DNA of 64,000 nucleotides from Blasia pusilla (GCA_050084515.1 CM114274.1:33914001-33978000), one strand, 5' to 3'. Shown: positions 1-12,447, numbered from the stretch's first letter. Numbers and translations: made by a program. Notes: generated from the letters alone by a model not told the origin.

Positions 1-1258
1 GGCACCGTCTAGAAAAGAGAAGGTACGGCCTGTCCTGGCGATCTTCACAAGTGCCATAGCCCAGTACGGAAGTCCGAGAATCGTGTCCATAGGTTCTCCC
101 CCTCGGGATCGACGTCGGCACTGGCTCCGCAGACGAGATGGACCACGACCGTAGACCAGCTGTGGGGACACGCAGCTAAATTGGTAAACTTGATTTCGGA
201 CCTGAGAATAACTAGCTTTCATATTGATCGAATATTCCAGGAGGCTACAGCCTCGCGCAGCATCCAGGAACTCCAGGAGCCGGTTGACGCTTGCACCTTT
301 CGCAGAGTGGTAAGATTAAAAACATTGATAATCTTTATTTACATTTTGAAAAATGTACTATTAGAAATAAACAAATGTTTGGAAATTTAAAATGTTCTAT
401 GGAAATTTGTTAGTCCGAGAGATTCCGAACGAAACACGCGGTAAGAAAAAAGAAACTTAAGGTAGTAAAATTTATACACATTTCCGTTTAGAGGGGTGAA
501 CTAGTATTTTTCATCTACGCGGGCTTTTTATGGGTCTAGTCAATTTTACCGGGTTATTTTTCTTGGTCCATTTAGTGTACTAGTATGTTGCCGGTGCGAT
601 GTATGGTAAAATTCTAATTTTAATTCTTTTCAAATAAAACCCATTTAAATTAAGAGGGTCTTAAGAGGACTGGTGGCAACAATAGAAACATCTTGAAAGG
701 ATTGGTGTCAGAGGGTTTTTCTAATGCCATCATCTTTTACTTATATATGCGTAATGACCGTTCGGCGTCTCTTCAAGAAAATTACAAGCCTCCCGCACTC
801 TCCCACAAGAATTTCATCATCAATTGATTTTCTCCTCATTTTTCTTTGGGTGCCTGAATCTTTATTCCATTAATTCCATAGATCTTCTAATTAAAGGTTA
901 AGGTCATGAAACTCGTACCCTTAGCATCAAACCCTCGTCCCATGGACATAGATCTGGCGCGATGTGGAAAATTTATTCTTTCCCGATAAATATACGTGGT
1001 TTGAAGGTTTAGCCGGCCGGAATGCAGAAAAGTTAAAAATCTGCCGTTTACAGACCGGCAATGTACCTGTTGTCACGGAAAAACTCCCCGGACCTAATAG
1101 AAAGTCGAAACGTGCTCTTCAAGTTCTCGCCATGCACCTGGAGCGAGCGCAGGAGGGTATATATAGCAAATGTATTATTTCTCATCGTTCTATTCGCAGC
1201 TACCAACACGTGCCATCTGGAATCCGCTAGACGAATGTCCAACATACGTTCGTCGATG
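1..1258. other. Unassigned intergenic DNA
   Basis: I see no domain, RNA gene or clear transposon protein here. Reading frames are short and overlap on both strands around 960-1310, which is what chance gives. The stretch from 420 to 900 is AT-rich. Confidence 0.5.
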
Positions 1259-1293
1259 GATAGCTTTAGGCACTCGATCTGCCTAAAGCTATC
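1259..1293. repeat. Perfect 14-bp hairpin
   Basis: Bases 1259-1272 (gatagctttaggca) are the exact reverse complement of 1280-1293, with a 7-base loop (1273-1279). The arms are long and perfect enough to be unlikely by chance in such a short span. It is followed directly by an A/T-rich run. The function is unknown; it could be the end of a foldback or MITE-type element or a structured RNA. Confidence 0.75.
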
Positions 1294-2042
1294 AAAAATA
1301 TTAATATGATCGTGTACTGAACGTGTACCCTCAGAAGACTAGACCAGATAGAATTGGCTGAGTCAAGTCTTACGGAAGGCCGTTACAACCACAGTAAGCC
1401 CTGGAGAGAAATAAAAAGGAAAAAGAAAAAGAAAACTCGGAAAGATAATAAAAAAACTGAGAAACTCGCTGAACCGTCCAGTGCAAGATATTCCGTGTAA
1501 TCTAGGAACACGCCAACGGGACCGGCCTTTCTGGCCTAAGGACGTACGACCTGTACTTACTATCCAAACAAGATTAGTATATACACCTGCCTTCGGTTAC
1601 TAGGCAGGGGCGAGTTGACTACGGTTACCGCAAGTGGTATAGTACCTTTGTGCTGGCATTCCATCCAATCCGACCCACATAGTCTATTTTAACACCGAGC
1701 GCGGTTCATGCAAGGCAGGGTGACTGTAGCGGTGTGAGGGATTCCACCAAGTGGTAACCCGAAAACGGACTAGTAAAACATAGAAATGTCCACTTGTAAA
1801 CTTCGGGCCGCCGAGTAACTAACGGAGTAACGATACCAGGTCCACGGAAGAGAGCGAAGATGCACTTCGATAAAAACGAGTGATGGAAAACCCATCGGAA
1901 GTACAAAAGAGGGGGACTCAAAGAGTCAAAACCTGAAGGCCACAACAGGACCAGAAAAGGAAGAAGGGGGCATCCCCCCCTAACGACGAAACTCACCAAT
2001 AGCAGAGACAATATCAGCAACAACAAGAGAGCTATGACTACT
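1294..2042. other. Unassigned intergenic DNA
   Basis: This stretch contains an A/G-rich run near 1405-1450 and a minus-strand open frame at 1706-2026 (106 codons) whose translation is Leu/Pro/Phe-rich and matches no family I know. I do not consider it a gene. Confidence 0.45.
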
Positions 2043-2082
2043 ACGGTTTCCGTGCACTATGCACGGAAACCGTGCATAGTGC
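2043..2082. repeat. Two overlapping, mutually exclusive hairpins
   Basis: Bases 2043-2056 pair perfectly with 2060-2073 (14-bp stem, 3-base loop). Bases 2054-2066 pair perfectly with 2070-2082 (13-bp stem, AAA loop). The two stems share bases, so only one can form at a time. The core is a palindromic unit around GTGCACTATGCAC followed by GGAAACCGTGCATAGTGC. A GC-rich hairpin just upstream of a CTAA (2087-2090) also resembles a Helitron 3' end, but the next base is G rather than T. Confidence 0.8.
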
Positions 2083-2183
2083 GGTTCTAAGAAATCGCAA
2101 ATAAAGGTAGTAACATTTAAAAAAAATGCATAATATAATGAAAAAAGGTAATTAACCAACATTAAAAAATTAATAATTTGAAA

Positions 2184-2300
2184 TCTATATTATTAAAAGA
2201 AGACGGGTTTGGAGAACCCCTCCTCTCAACACGGAGGCATTTTGAAGCCTTACCGTGTTGTACGTGTAAGGGCTCAAAAGTACGATTAATTAAATGGTAA
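2184..2300 (+). mobile_element. Truncated 5' end of a Helitron-like element
   Basis: The sequence starts A/TCTATATTATTAAAAG at 2184 and runs about 100 bases that match, in inverted orientation, the start of the element at 53671-52709. Shared features are the TCTATATTATTAAAAG start, a GGGTTT..AACCCC segment and the phrase aggcattttgaagc. Similarity is lost after about 2300, where gypsy-derived DNA begins, so this looks like a 5' fragment. Confidence 0.55.
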
Positions 2301-2600
2301 ACGTTCATTTTTTCATCCGCGCAACGCGTGGGCAGTATCTAGCCCCAACATAATTCAATCTATGTGCAACTATAAAGGATGCCCCTTGATATGTCTCCTC
2401 AAGATAGGGGTGAACATCAATATATCCTTGAGTAGCTGAAATTCTCTCGTTTGCTCATCCCGCATTACTTCTTTGTGGTCCACTTTGGTAAGCAAAGTTA
2501 GGGGCTTAACAATCAAACAGAATTCTTTGATGTACCTTCGACAAATGTTTTTCCAATCCCATGAACATGCAAACTCAACTCACAATTGTAGGGCTTGAAA
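2300..2600. other. Gypsy-flanking DNA without a recognised domain
   Basis: On the minus strand this continues the reading direction of the gypsy relic at 2605-3190 and would correspond to the RNase H region, but I cannot see a convincing RNase H motif. Confidence 0.35.
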
Positions 2601-2604
2601 TGCA

Positions 2605-3190
2605 TGAATTGGCCTCTACCTTTGTCTAATGAACATCAATACCACCTGAGTATATTGTATTACCCAAGTACTCAATCTCATCATAGAAGAACTTGTAGTT
2701 GGCTAGATGTAGCTTTAGCCCATGTAATTACAATTGTTGAAATACCTCTGCAAGATCTTGCTCATGTTCCTCAATTATGGCGCTAAAGACTAAGATTTCA
2801 TTGATTAACACACAAAAAATCCACATGCGCCAAGATCCTATCAATGACACTCTAAAAATCCTCCAGGGAATTCTTCAATCTAAATGGTAATATAAGAGCC
2901 GCCACCGGTACAAACAATCCTTTCAGCGAGGATTGATGCCCTAAGATGTCATATTTTTGTCTATTCTCCACTCTTATAGGTAGAATGGAGTAAAAGCTTG
3001 AGAATCTAAAGAATTGAAGACCATTGCATACCCAATAACATCAAAGATCTCCTCAATAGTGGGCATGTCATACCTATCCGATTTTGTTTGCCGATTGATG
3101 GGTTAGTAATCTCCATGCACTGGCTCATTTGTCCAATTGCCATATACATCTTTTTTAGTGGGCATGCCTATGGAAAATGCATACTCCCCC
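2605..3190 (-). pseudogene. Ty3/gypsy reverse transcriptase relic
   Basis: Read on the minus strand, the translation follows the Ty3/gypsy reverse transcriptase order. First comes a KKDVYGNW-like segment, then SDRYDMPTIEEIFD (compare DRYPLPRIDDLLD of active elements). Next come FNSLDSQAFTPFY (compare FSKLDLRSGYHQI), LILPFRLKNSLEDF (compare VMPFGLTNAPATF), LINEILVFS at the YLDDILVFS catalytic position, and EEHEQDLAEVFQQL then LHGLKLHLANYKFFYDEIEY. The catalytic Asp-Asp has become Asn-Glu, and stops and frame changes interrupt the reading. It is therefore a dead copy. The direct successor would be RNase H and integrase toward lower coordinates, which I cannot recognise. Confidence 0.8.
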
Positions 3191-5064
3191 CATGCAACAT
3201 TTCCACTAGTCCTAACTCAACCAAGTCTGTGCTCCCACTCTCAATCATTACCCTCTCAATGTCACTATATAAGTAAGATCTTTGGAAGATTAGTGTGTCG
3301 TTAGACAACTCAATGTGGATCTATAGACCCTTGAATGTTTCAAAATTATGCAAAATACATGCAAAATAACTTCTATGCCTCCTACAAAATTGATGTATTC
3401 AGTGTCAATCTCCTCGTGCCACTTAGACCTAGTATCTGGCTCACAAGTTTCCATCTTGAAAATGATAGGACTGTCTAGCACATGTTTTGGTTATTATGGT
3501 GCAACCACATTAAAAAATCAGGCTATTTCTCTACAACCAACTCAAACATCTCACCTCATAATGGTCATTAGTATATAGCACCATGAACCATGCGAGCTAT
3601 AGTGGTTTTCATCTCTCAACATACTTGGAACACATCCCAAGAAGTCCATGGATGTCTCTCTTGATCATGTATGATCTCTTGATCTTCTTCGATCTTGCTC
3701 CTAACCATTGCTTGTACCATTTCACGTCTCAATAGGCACGGGGCTAACCAATGCAATAGAGATGACCTATCACAACTGTATTTGAAATTCCTCATATACT
3801 CCTAGGTTAAAAATCCATGTCAAGCAATTTAGGTCCATCGCTTGACACAAAATTTGGAGTCGTGATGCCTTTATATGGTAATCCTACAAGACCCACGCGG
3901 TTAATAAGTTAAAAAATTATAACTCTGCCAAAATATCAAAGCAAGATGCACCTCAAAACCTCAATACAATCCACATACAAATATTATTGTACATGCACTT
4001 GTGCTTATAACCCAACAATCAACCTAGTGCTAATCCCTCAAGAGAGATCCTACACTCTAATATCCTCCTCTAGAATGCACCACACAATAATTATGGTGCC
4101 TAAGGGCAACAATGTAGTACTCTTTGCTACCTTGAACTCCTCTAACCTATCTTTATCTATTGTAAAGGTCTCACTTCACGCCATGTGCACATTGACTAAC
4201 CATCAAAGCATCTCGAGCGAGCCCCATAAGGGCATCTCTCCTCCATGAAATGAAGAAACTATACTCTAGAGCCCAACACACCCTCTTGGCATCAATCTCT
4301 ACCATGTGTAAGGACCAAAACTCTCAATAATCATCCATTGAAGAACCCTCTAACTGCTGGAATAAATTAACCCTTCCATGCCATGAATGGTAGGGCTCGT
4401 ATCCCTTGGAAATCACACTATGTGTTGAAATCCTAGATGAAGTCATCAAGATCAATTGTGCCTACCGCACCCGAGAAATGATGCGTGCAAACCCCTCAAT
4501 ACCTCACTTCACTATATATTTCTCCACTATCACTACTCGCGCTACCCTGTTCTTTGAAGAACTTCGAGATAATAACATTTCCTCACAAGCTCGCGGATTC
4601 AAACTCACCAAGAGTCTACCACACTCCTCACTAGCTCACCTATGCTAATGCTAACCTCGTGATAACACACCGAGCCTCATGCACACTCGACACTTGGGCT
4701 TACCTTGAGACTCCCAAACTAGCTTACCTAAGCTATTAACATATCTCCTCGTGAATATCACAAGCCATACTAAGTAAGATCCACATATCATCCTCTACAA
4801 TGACATCCCAATCAAAAGTTGTAGGGCACATCTCTCCAAGGGGCAAACATACTCTATGTGTGTATATGGGTCACGAAATCCACAACTTGCCCCAAAATTC
4901 CATCAAATGACCAATTTTTGGCATGCTTCACCATCACTTAAGATGCCCAATGAGCCTTTCGTCTTGCGTTTATAACTCATGTCTCATTCGAGAGACTTTG
5001 ATGCGCTCCCATCCAAGTGTGATCCCACATGAGTTATAATGTTCTGTATCGGTGTGTGTTTGGC
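3191..5064 (-). mobile_element. Probable gag/protease part of gypsy relic
   Basis: Apart from the repeated block at 4110-4265, no domain can be named. Position and strand fit the part upstream of the reverse transcriptase of the relic at 2605-3190. Every minus-strand frame is broken repeatedly. The plus-strand open frames here (for example 3946-4248) are antisense shadows. Confidence 0.4.
4110..4265 (-). repeat. Gypsy gag-like repeat, copy 1
   Basis: This block is clearly similar in the same orientation to 5840-6010. Shared phrases include cttcacgccat and gagccccataa. On the minus strand both copies can be read as WRRDALMGLARDAL-like peptide, with stops. It lies between the RT relic and an Arg-rich frame at 5243-5551, which is where gag would be expected in a minus-strand gypsy element. 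The gag assignment is inference. Confidence 0.55.
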
Positions 5065-5210
5065 TATGAGGATCGCGACAATGTTACATTTATGACATCG
5101 TAGTCTTTGGCACCATGGTTGAGCAACATGAGTGACATTTGAGGAGGTGTTTCAATGATCATAGTTACGTGGGCTAAAGCTACATCCAAGGAAGTGTCAA
5201 CAACATCACT
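5065..5210 (+). pseudogene. Inverted fragment of gypsy reverse transcriptase
   Basis: On the plus strand the frame reads YIYDIVVFGTMVEQHE, then HLRRCF after a stop. This corresponds to the YLDDILVFS..EEHLEHLREVF region of Ty3/gypsy reverse transcriptase. The nucleotide sequence is also recognisably related to 2700-2800 in reverse complement. It is therefore a second, oppositely oriented copy of the same region, truncated on both sides. Confidence 0.7.
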
Positions 5211-5242
5211 ATTGGAGGAATTCGTTCTTATGTCGTCTCTAT

Positions 5243-5551
5243 TCAAAGTAAAAGTAAGATTTTGCATGGAAAATTTGTTATAATGTAATTTATTGTGATG
5301 AAAAAATATAAGCCAAATCTTTGAACATTTAGGAGGCTTGTTTGACTTTCACTTGCACTCGATCGGTCGTTGTAGAAATCTTCCTCTCTCGTAGGAGCAC
5401 TCCTTTGCCAAAGCCATGTCCCTCTTCTACTTGCTTCATAGCCCCTTAATATCCTCTCCGAATTTCCTCCCTCGTAACTTGGTCTCCTGTAAAAAATTAT
5501 TCCATCTAGAGAAGCCCCTCTCCTCTCAAAAATTTCTCCTTCGTACCCCAT
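5243..5551 (-). pseudogene. Arg-rich open frame, possible gag fragment
   Basis: This 102-codon minus-strand frame has the composition seen in gypsy gag termini: many Arg, Gly, Glu and Tyr, with repeated RRG and RRPSYEGG-type strings. It lies upstream, in minus-strand sense, of the reverse transcriptase relic. The first codon read as Met is ATG at 5551-5549. No zinc knuckle is visible. It may be a real gag N-terminus or chance. Confidence 0.3.
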
Positions 5552-5839
5552 TTTCCTATCATTTTTTTCTGCTCTATATCAAATAATGACCTCCACCTAT
5601 TTGAGCCTATATTATCACATGAACCACAACTTTAGTGAAAGAGAACTTGCCAACTCATGAAAGTCAACACAGAAATTCAGCTGCCATACGTGCAGCTTCT
5701 TATGTTAAAAAATGCTCCAAATTGAATGGATGTCACCTTAACGAGTGTGTGTGATTCATTGAAAGTTGAGTGTGGCACTTGAAAGCATCCAAAGAAGATT
5801 GATGGAAGTAGAGAGACAAACCGTAAAATACCTTAATAA

Positions 5840-6010
5840 TATAGTAATCTCTACTACTTTGAGCTCATCTGACCTATCTTTGTCTAGTGTAAAGGACTCA
5901 CTTCACGCCATTTGCACATGTTCAATAGGTAATCCTCAAAGCTTCTCGCACGAGCCCCATAAAGATGTCTTTCCTCCACAAAACGAAGCAACTATGATGA
6001 CACTCTTCTC
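5840..6010 (-). repeat. Gypsy gag-like repeat, copy 2
   Basis: This is the second copy of the block at 4110-4265, offset by about 1.73 kb and in the same orientation. Minus-strand translation keeps the WRKDIFMGLVREAL string, showing that it diverged from a common coding ancestor. Two copies in tandem suggest two overlapping gypsy relics rather than one. Confidence 0.55.
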
Positions 6011-8540
6011 TATAGGGATGTTAGTCATAAGTGTGTGCTCTTTTTGGACATGATTCTTAATCAAATCTCCATGCTAATTGATGGTGCTATTAAAACAACT
6101 GTAGTCACCACCGGCTTCTCTTGATCGTTACTCGATTACTCCACTAGTGAGTCGCACTAACAAGAAGCTAAGTCACATATTACTTGACTACTATCTTGGC
6201 ATATAGGATGTTTTCTTCTCCCAAGAGTGTAAGGAAAACCCCATAAGAGATAATATTTATTTGCAAACCAAGACATCGTAGGACTCGACATTAGTCACTA
6301 TCACCTTGGCTTACATCAAAAACTTGGATGATATGGCTGAAGTCTCATTGCGACCTCATTTGTTGGGCTCCATTTGTGGAGCCCCACATATCTAAAAAGG
6401 ATCGTGCATGTCCTTAGATATTCCCTATGAGGTCGATGCCACTAACTTGATATCCGATAACCTCAACACCATCGCTGCAATATGTTGATGTAATTGCTCT
6501 ACCTACGCAATCATCCTTACCTCATGTCCAAAGTCTCCTCAACTTGTCTAGGTAGTGAACCTCTACCTCCTCTATGGGCATATCCACTTCACCCGACATG
6601 CATATCCAACTCCTTGTCCATCTATGGCGCTACCTTCTCCATGATCTCTAGCCCCACTTGAATCTAGGCCTTCAACATGGTCTAGGGCCCTCTTTCACAC
6701 ATGATCAGGACATAGCTAAAAGTATAGTCTAAAAATCCTAGACTGTGTATGACCATATCACCGATAGTGATCACACTAAAATACTCTTGGTGGGGGCCCA
6801 TCTACTCCCATAGGTTGGGGCAAACATCATTATAGTTCCTCCATAACTATGCAAAGAACTCAACCACATGATTGATTTTATGACAAACTCGACTAGAGGA
6901 TGCCAACGCTTTGATCCGACTCATCCCTCCATGACTATAACTAGATGCATAGGAACTTTCCTCCCCTAGATCCTCCTCCTCATATGGAATCAGCTCAATC
7001 TATGCCATTACACGTAATGTGGGTTATAGTAGAATCTCAAGGCCTCAATCTCGAAAGCAAATCTGAAGGAAATGTGTTGGTAATCATTCTTGGGCACCCA
7101 CTCTAGATGTGGAAAAATACTATTCCAAGTTGTGAAAGGGTTGAACACTCTCAAGTTCCTAGCCCTCTATGAGTCACACCACCTCCTAAAATCCACTATG
7201 AATTTGTGCAACTTAATGATACCCACGACCCCTAAAAACATGCGTGGTCCTCTACCTCATCTGTATGCCCAAGCGATTTGAGCACTCAATATATGTAGTG
7301 ATGCACTAGCTCCTCCTATAAGAGCTCTCCCACATTTGAAGATGATATAGAAGGTGGTCAAGGCAATTTCTCTTAAGAGACCCTCAATACCTTACGCCAC
7401 TTTGTGTAAATCCTCGGAGGCTACTCTTGACTATACTCCCTCTTCTCTCAAAATCCCAAAAGGACGTCATAATGACCCTCATGCCTCCTTGCACAATTAC
7501 TCTCAACAACTCAAGTAATCTATCAATAACTCCAAACTAAAACATGCATCACTAACATACAAACCGTACAAACCCACATACTACAAAAAATATGCAACAT
7601 CCAAAAACCCCTCATAAGTGTCGGAAAAAAGGACTAGAACGAGTAACCTGAAATAGAATGTTGGTGATACTTCTCTTCAACTACAAGTCAATCCTACCTC
7701 AATCGTGAAGAATAAACTCCTCCAATCATCAATGAGTTGCACTATGTGTCTCACTTGCCTTTGATGGTGTAGTAATTGATGATGTGGTATGATTCTTTGA
7801 TCAAGATGTAGTTATGAATGGCATAACGTGGCAAGTGGCTATATCTTGCGGCTATGGGCATAACAACACAGTCCCCGATCAACGTCGAGCAACTAGCTCC
7901 CCACTCAATGTCATCAAAACACACGCTCTATCCCTCAAAGATGGTGGAACTCCGTGATCAAGATGGTGCTGTGTGACTACGAGCAAAAATTGGCTTTGTG
8001 TTACGACTACAAGCATCACGATAAGGTACTTGATCGACATTGAGTGATTTCCAATAACTTTGCATAGTAGAGTGGAATATGAGGCCAAAAAATAAGCTGT
8101 GGAAGTATAAGTCAAAGAATTGATAGCAATGCTCATGCATGTGGCATATATAGACATTGGGGATGATGGACGAGAAGGACGGTGATGATGAAAATAAGGA
8201 GAGAGCATACAAGGCATATACAAGGCTACATTTGATTGACAAAAGTTTATCCTCAGTATAAAAATTTGTTCCTATGAATAGCTCGTGCATGACGGAGTGG
8301 ATAGGTTGATATGACCAAGCGAGGGACTCTTGCCGTACGTAGTAGCGAGACTGATATTTCTCCAATTCAAAACCTACATGATTGATAAGCCACAACAACA
8401 TCGTGGTGGAGAGGATATGGCAGATTACGCTGTAGTGGACCTCGATATTGTGGAGAGAGTCATTAACCATCTTGATGACGCTTGTTTATTCACACAATTA
8501 CAAGGGGGTAGTCAAATTTGTCAAATTAGGGCTTTAGGCG
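6011..8540. other. Degenerate, TE-like DNA with no nameable domain
   Basis: The base texture is the same as in the gypsy relics to the left, and open frames are short. The longest frame is on the minus strand at 7958-8470 (170 codons); its translation is rich in Tyr, Ser and His and shows no known motif. A partly overlapping plus-strand frame at 8330-8545 contains a short acidic stretch but is also unassigned. Confidence 0.4.
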
Positions 8541-10178
8541 AGTAATGTACATAAACTTAAGACAACAAAGGTATGTACATTGGAATTTTTAGTAGAAGTC
8601 AGAAGCATTCAAATATGAGATAAGCATTTTTGCAAGGGATCTCCCATATTTTGGATTGTTTGAGGAGGTATTAGGATTGAACTTCATACCTTCTAAATGC
8701 AGGCCTTCCAATGTTGATGGCATTTTCTTGTTCTTCATGGATGCTTGTGGTGTGTTTGAGGCTCTCTCCCTCTCCCTCTCCCTGCTTGGGATTCCGATCT
8801 ATTTCCTTGTAATAATGAGCATCGATATGCAGCTTGTAGCGCACGTGTTTGATTGTGCAACAGGCATACGCTCTGTGGTAGGGGTTTTTGATTTCACACC
8901 CTTGTGAAGCATCTTCGATCATCAAGATTAGGGACAAGGAGTGGACATCGCAAGAGCAACACAGTGCATATAAGAAAATGAGTGAGTTTGCGGTTGATCT
9001 ATTCCCTTGAAAATGTAGGATTAGATAGAAGTGATCGGAGAGAGATTAGATAGAAATGATTGTGTTTCAGCTGCAGCTTGACAAGAATCTTGCTCCATCA
9101 AAGAATGGATTCCCTGTAGACTCCTCATTCCAGTCTCATGCATTTATCAACAATCGCTCATATAGACAGAGATACAGACAGACGAAGAAAGCATCCCATC
9201 TCTAGAGATCGGGCTCGTCTTCTGCTTAACTCGTAAGGCAAGAGCTGGATACGTGGACGCTCATTCACAATGGAGCGCACATGCTCCATTATAGAAGCTC
9301 TTACCAACTCTTCTACTGTCACTACTTCAACCATCCAATCTATCTGCAACGTTTACTTCTTGTTCTTGGGGTGCCATTTCTATAACCTGTAGTGTTTAAA
9401 TTCGATCTGGTGGGTACGGCTTGCTCTGCGTATCAATTGGGCGCTCGAGCGATTTTTGAGGGAAGGTGGTGCAAGTAGTGGTGTTGGAATCGAGAGAGCA
9501 TTGCAGGAAACTTCTCTTTCCCTGTTCCGCCTGCCTCCTACCATCGAGAAGCGGAGCGAGAAGGGGGGACTTCAAAACCCTCGAGCTTGATCCCTACATG
9601 CATATGGTGCGATGCTGCTGCAAAGTTGGTAATAGAACGGAATGTTCAAGGAGCTGATCGCTGTGTGAATCGGATCCGGGAGAGTCAGGAGAGAACTTAC
9701 TAGTTATTCTTTGATGAAGACGTCTGCGGATTCTTCATGAGACTTGAGCGTGTCGTCTTTGTTTTATCTAGATGACGCCCCGTGTTTCCAAGGCCTTTAA
9801 TAATTAAGCATCTGCTCCTCGGGATTTGTCTTCTCACGTTGCTCCAATCGCTCACCCTTACAGTCTCTCTCTATCGCCTCGCCTCATGTTCCTATTGGTA
9901 CAGCAGCTGCTTTTGATGTAATTAGGGAGTCAGGGAAGGAACTTGGTTTGCTAACCGGGCTGGATTGGAGGTAGGTCAAGTGGTGCACAACGAGCAATGG
10001 ATGGCTTTGGCAGTGGAGGGATAGCGATCGCAATTTAGAAGATCTTGGTTGGGAACCTGAGAGTTCGGGGAATGTGTACGCAACTCGTTGAGTCGAACTT
10101 AGGTAGGTTAGTTGAACTATATATCTAAGCAATTGCAACAACAAGGGGGTGAAAGTATTTCATGGAGAGGAGCCGAAA
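8541..10178. other. Unassigned intergenic DNA
   Basis: No recognised gene. A short CTCTCC microsatellite lies near 8762-8781 and short repeats of agagat/acagac lie near 9165-9185. Several 60-90-codon frames on both strands overlap each other and show no motifs. Confidence 0.45.
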
Positions 10179-10475
10179 ATGACTTGTGTTTCCTTCTTAC
10201 GCGGAGCATTTGGTATCTATCAGGGTTGCGTAAGCGTTTATGTGATCGCAGCTAAAGACATGCCAAAGCACCGGAGGGTTGGAATTTTTCTGGATGGCGC
10301 ACATTGTCGAGGATTGGTACAAGCAGATGCCCATTATCACATGAAATTATTCGACATTATTTGTTCTCACGACGGTTGGATGTTTCCTGGATGGGAAGGC
10401 TATCCAACACATCACTTTGGTTTGTGTGATTTATGCCTACCGTGGATTGAAGGTTTTGCACATAGATCCGTGTAA
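10179..10475 (+). CDS. Hypothetical 98-codon open frame
   Basis: The frame is open from about 10149; the first ATG is at 10179 and the stop at 10473-10475. The peptide has seven Cys, several His and a Trp-rich segment (DGWMFPGWEGYPTHH), but I recognise no domain and no catalytic motif. No splice partners are obvious. After the stop, two near-copies of gattcgtgtgacctta follow within 60 bases. It could be part of a longer spliced gene, a TE remnant or chance. Confidence 0.2.
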   Translation: MTCVSFLRGAFGIYQGCVSVYVIAAKDMPKHRRVGIFLDGAHCRGLVQADAHYHMKLFDIICSHDGWMFPGWEGYPTHHFGLCDLCLPWIEGFAHRSV

Positions 10476-10479
10476 TAAG

Positions 10480-12447
10480 ATTCGTGTGACCTTAGGTTTG
10501 TGTGATTAATATTGGTGAGATTCGTGTGACCTTAATAGCAACCTTGGCCAACCAGAGATTTCCTAAATTCATATGTAGCTCACCAATACAATCCGCTAGC
10601 TAATGACACATACGTCCCATTATCCCATACGCTTTCCCGACGCCAATCCTGCGGCTCTCGCGGCCTTGGAGCGTTGGTCGGTAACGAGCTTGCATCTCAG
10701 ACGGGCCCGACGTGTTCCGTTCGCGAGTACTCACTCCTGTCCATTTTAGTTCTGTCCCGTTCATGGCTATGAAATCTTTGATCCTCCCTCGCCGTGCATT
10801 TGTTCGTCGGTTGGACGTTGGAAAGTCAATGGTCATTTTTTTTTGCTTTGTTTTGGTGATGTACGACATACAAATCCCCCGATGAGACGATAGAGAAAGT
10901 GATGAACCCTTCATATTTCCCTCACAAGTGGAACAATGTTTTATACGTCAATCATTTGTTCTTTCATGGGTGGAAGTATGTCGTGGTGCATATTTCCACG
11001 AGCTTTGCAAAAAGGGGAGAATGTGCTTAGAATATAGAGTAAAAAATATAGCATATTGTATGGATATTACACATTTTATCATAATCAGATGGATAATTTA
11101 TGTGTACATACAACTAAGTACCTAAGCTATCTCACATTCCTATAATGTTCATTTTATTTATTTTATCACCAATTCTCCTAGACGTGTTGCATGTACTTCA
11201 ATGCTGTAATCCCAAGAGGTTTCAAGATCTCTTGTATCATGCACATATTCCTTCCTTTCCAACTTTATTTGTATGTTCAAGGGTTTGAGGTCACCCCACT
11301 TTGTGTTGACTATCCAGATAGCCCAATATACCTAGCCAAAGGTATCATTGGATCAATTATTTTGTGGATATAATGGTCAAAATTCATCCTTCATTTGGCG
11401 TACTCACAAGTTAGTACATTCCTCTCACTATAGGAACCAACAAAAATAGCACCTCCTATACCTTATGACATTGCCAAGCAGTAACATCCATGTTAGACCC
11501 TACCATGTTTCCCTTTTGACTCTTTTAGTTACTCCCCATCTCCATTTTTATATGAAAGAACATAAGCACAAAATGAGGTCCCCATCCCCCTTGAAGTGCC
11601 TTTTATGGTAATGACTTTCCATCTGTGAGTGACTGCAGGTAGTGCAATTGTGGATATCTTGTGATTCAAATACAAGACCTTGTAAATACAAAGCGCGAGT
11701 CCTCCTAGATGCTTGTTGTAGTCAATGTGCAAGTCTTTTATGAGCTATTTGTGAGTCCATGGATTTTCAAAGTGAGAACGACTCCACGAACTTGTTAAAC
11801 TACGTCGATTTGCAAAGCTATGTCTCATTGCAATGGACTTGCATGAAGATGACTTATAAAAATGCAAGTGCATTGAAGTGGAAAGATAGTTACTCTTTGG
11901 AAAAATGTACCGGAATTGGCGCCACATCGACCCCTCCATCTCTCATGGTCTCTAAGGGTACCTAGGTCCACCAACTCCTCTATAACGCCCTCTGAACTTG
12001 AGGCATGAACACCATCTCTGTGCCCACATAGCACGGCCGCCAACCATAAAATATATGCATAGGTGCCTCCATATGTCATAATATATAAGGAAAAAAACTA
12101 TGGGTTCATGGTTATGGCTACTCATAACTATGTACTCAGCACGGGCTCCTCATAAGCATCACCAATGTGTTTCAAAGTACTTGTTATCCCCGTTCCGTTT
12201 GTACACCATCAACATATAACCTTCAAACACTCTAATCGTGATCCATGGATGGATTCATCATCGTCTTGGATGATGTAAATCACTAAGGGAGCCTCATGTG
12301 TGTATCAAATTCCCTCCATTGTGGATCGAACCCCAACTTTGAGTTATTGTATCCACAACGACTAGTCTTACCCATTGTATGTGGTTGGCTTGAGAGAGTC
12401 TCAAGGTTCTCTCCCTTTCCTAGTCTTGCAACTTAGTCTAGTTGAGT
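10480..12447. other. Unassigned intergenic DNA
   Basis: There is a short T/G-rich duplication at 10480-10535. Elsewhere there are only short overlapping frames. I see no TE protein signature. Confidence 0.45.

Noticed and set aside
1706-2026. 106-codon hydrophobic minus-strand frame
   Set aside because: Low-complexity Leu/Pro/Phe composition and no family match.
7958-8470. 170-codon minus-strand open frame
   Set aside because: No domain, no splice partners, and composition like the surrounding degenerate DNA; treated as chance.
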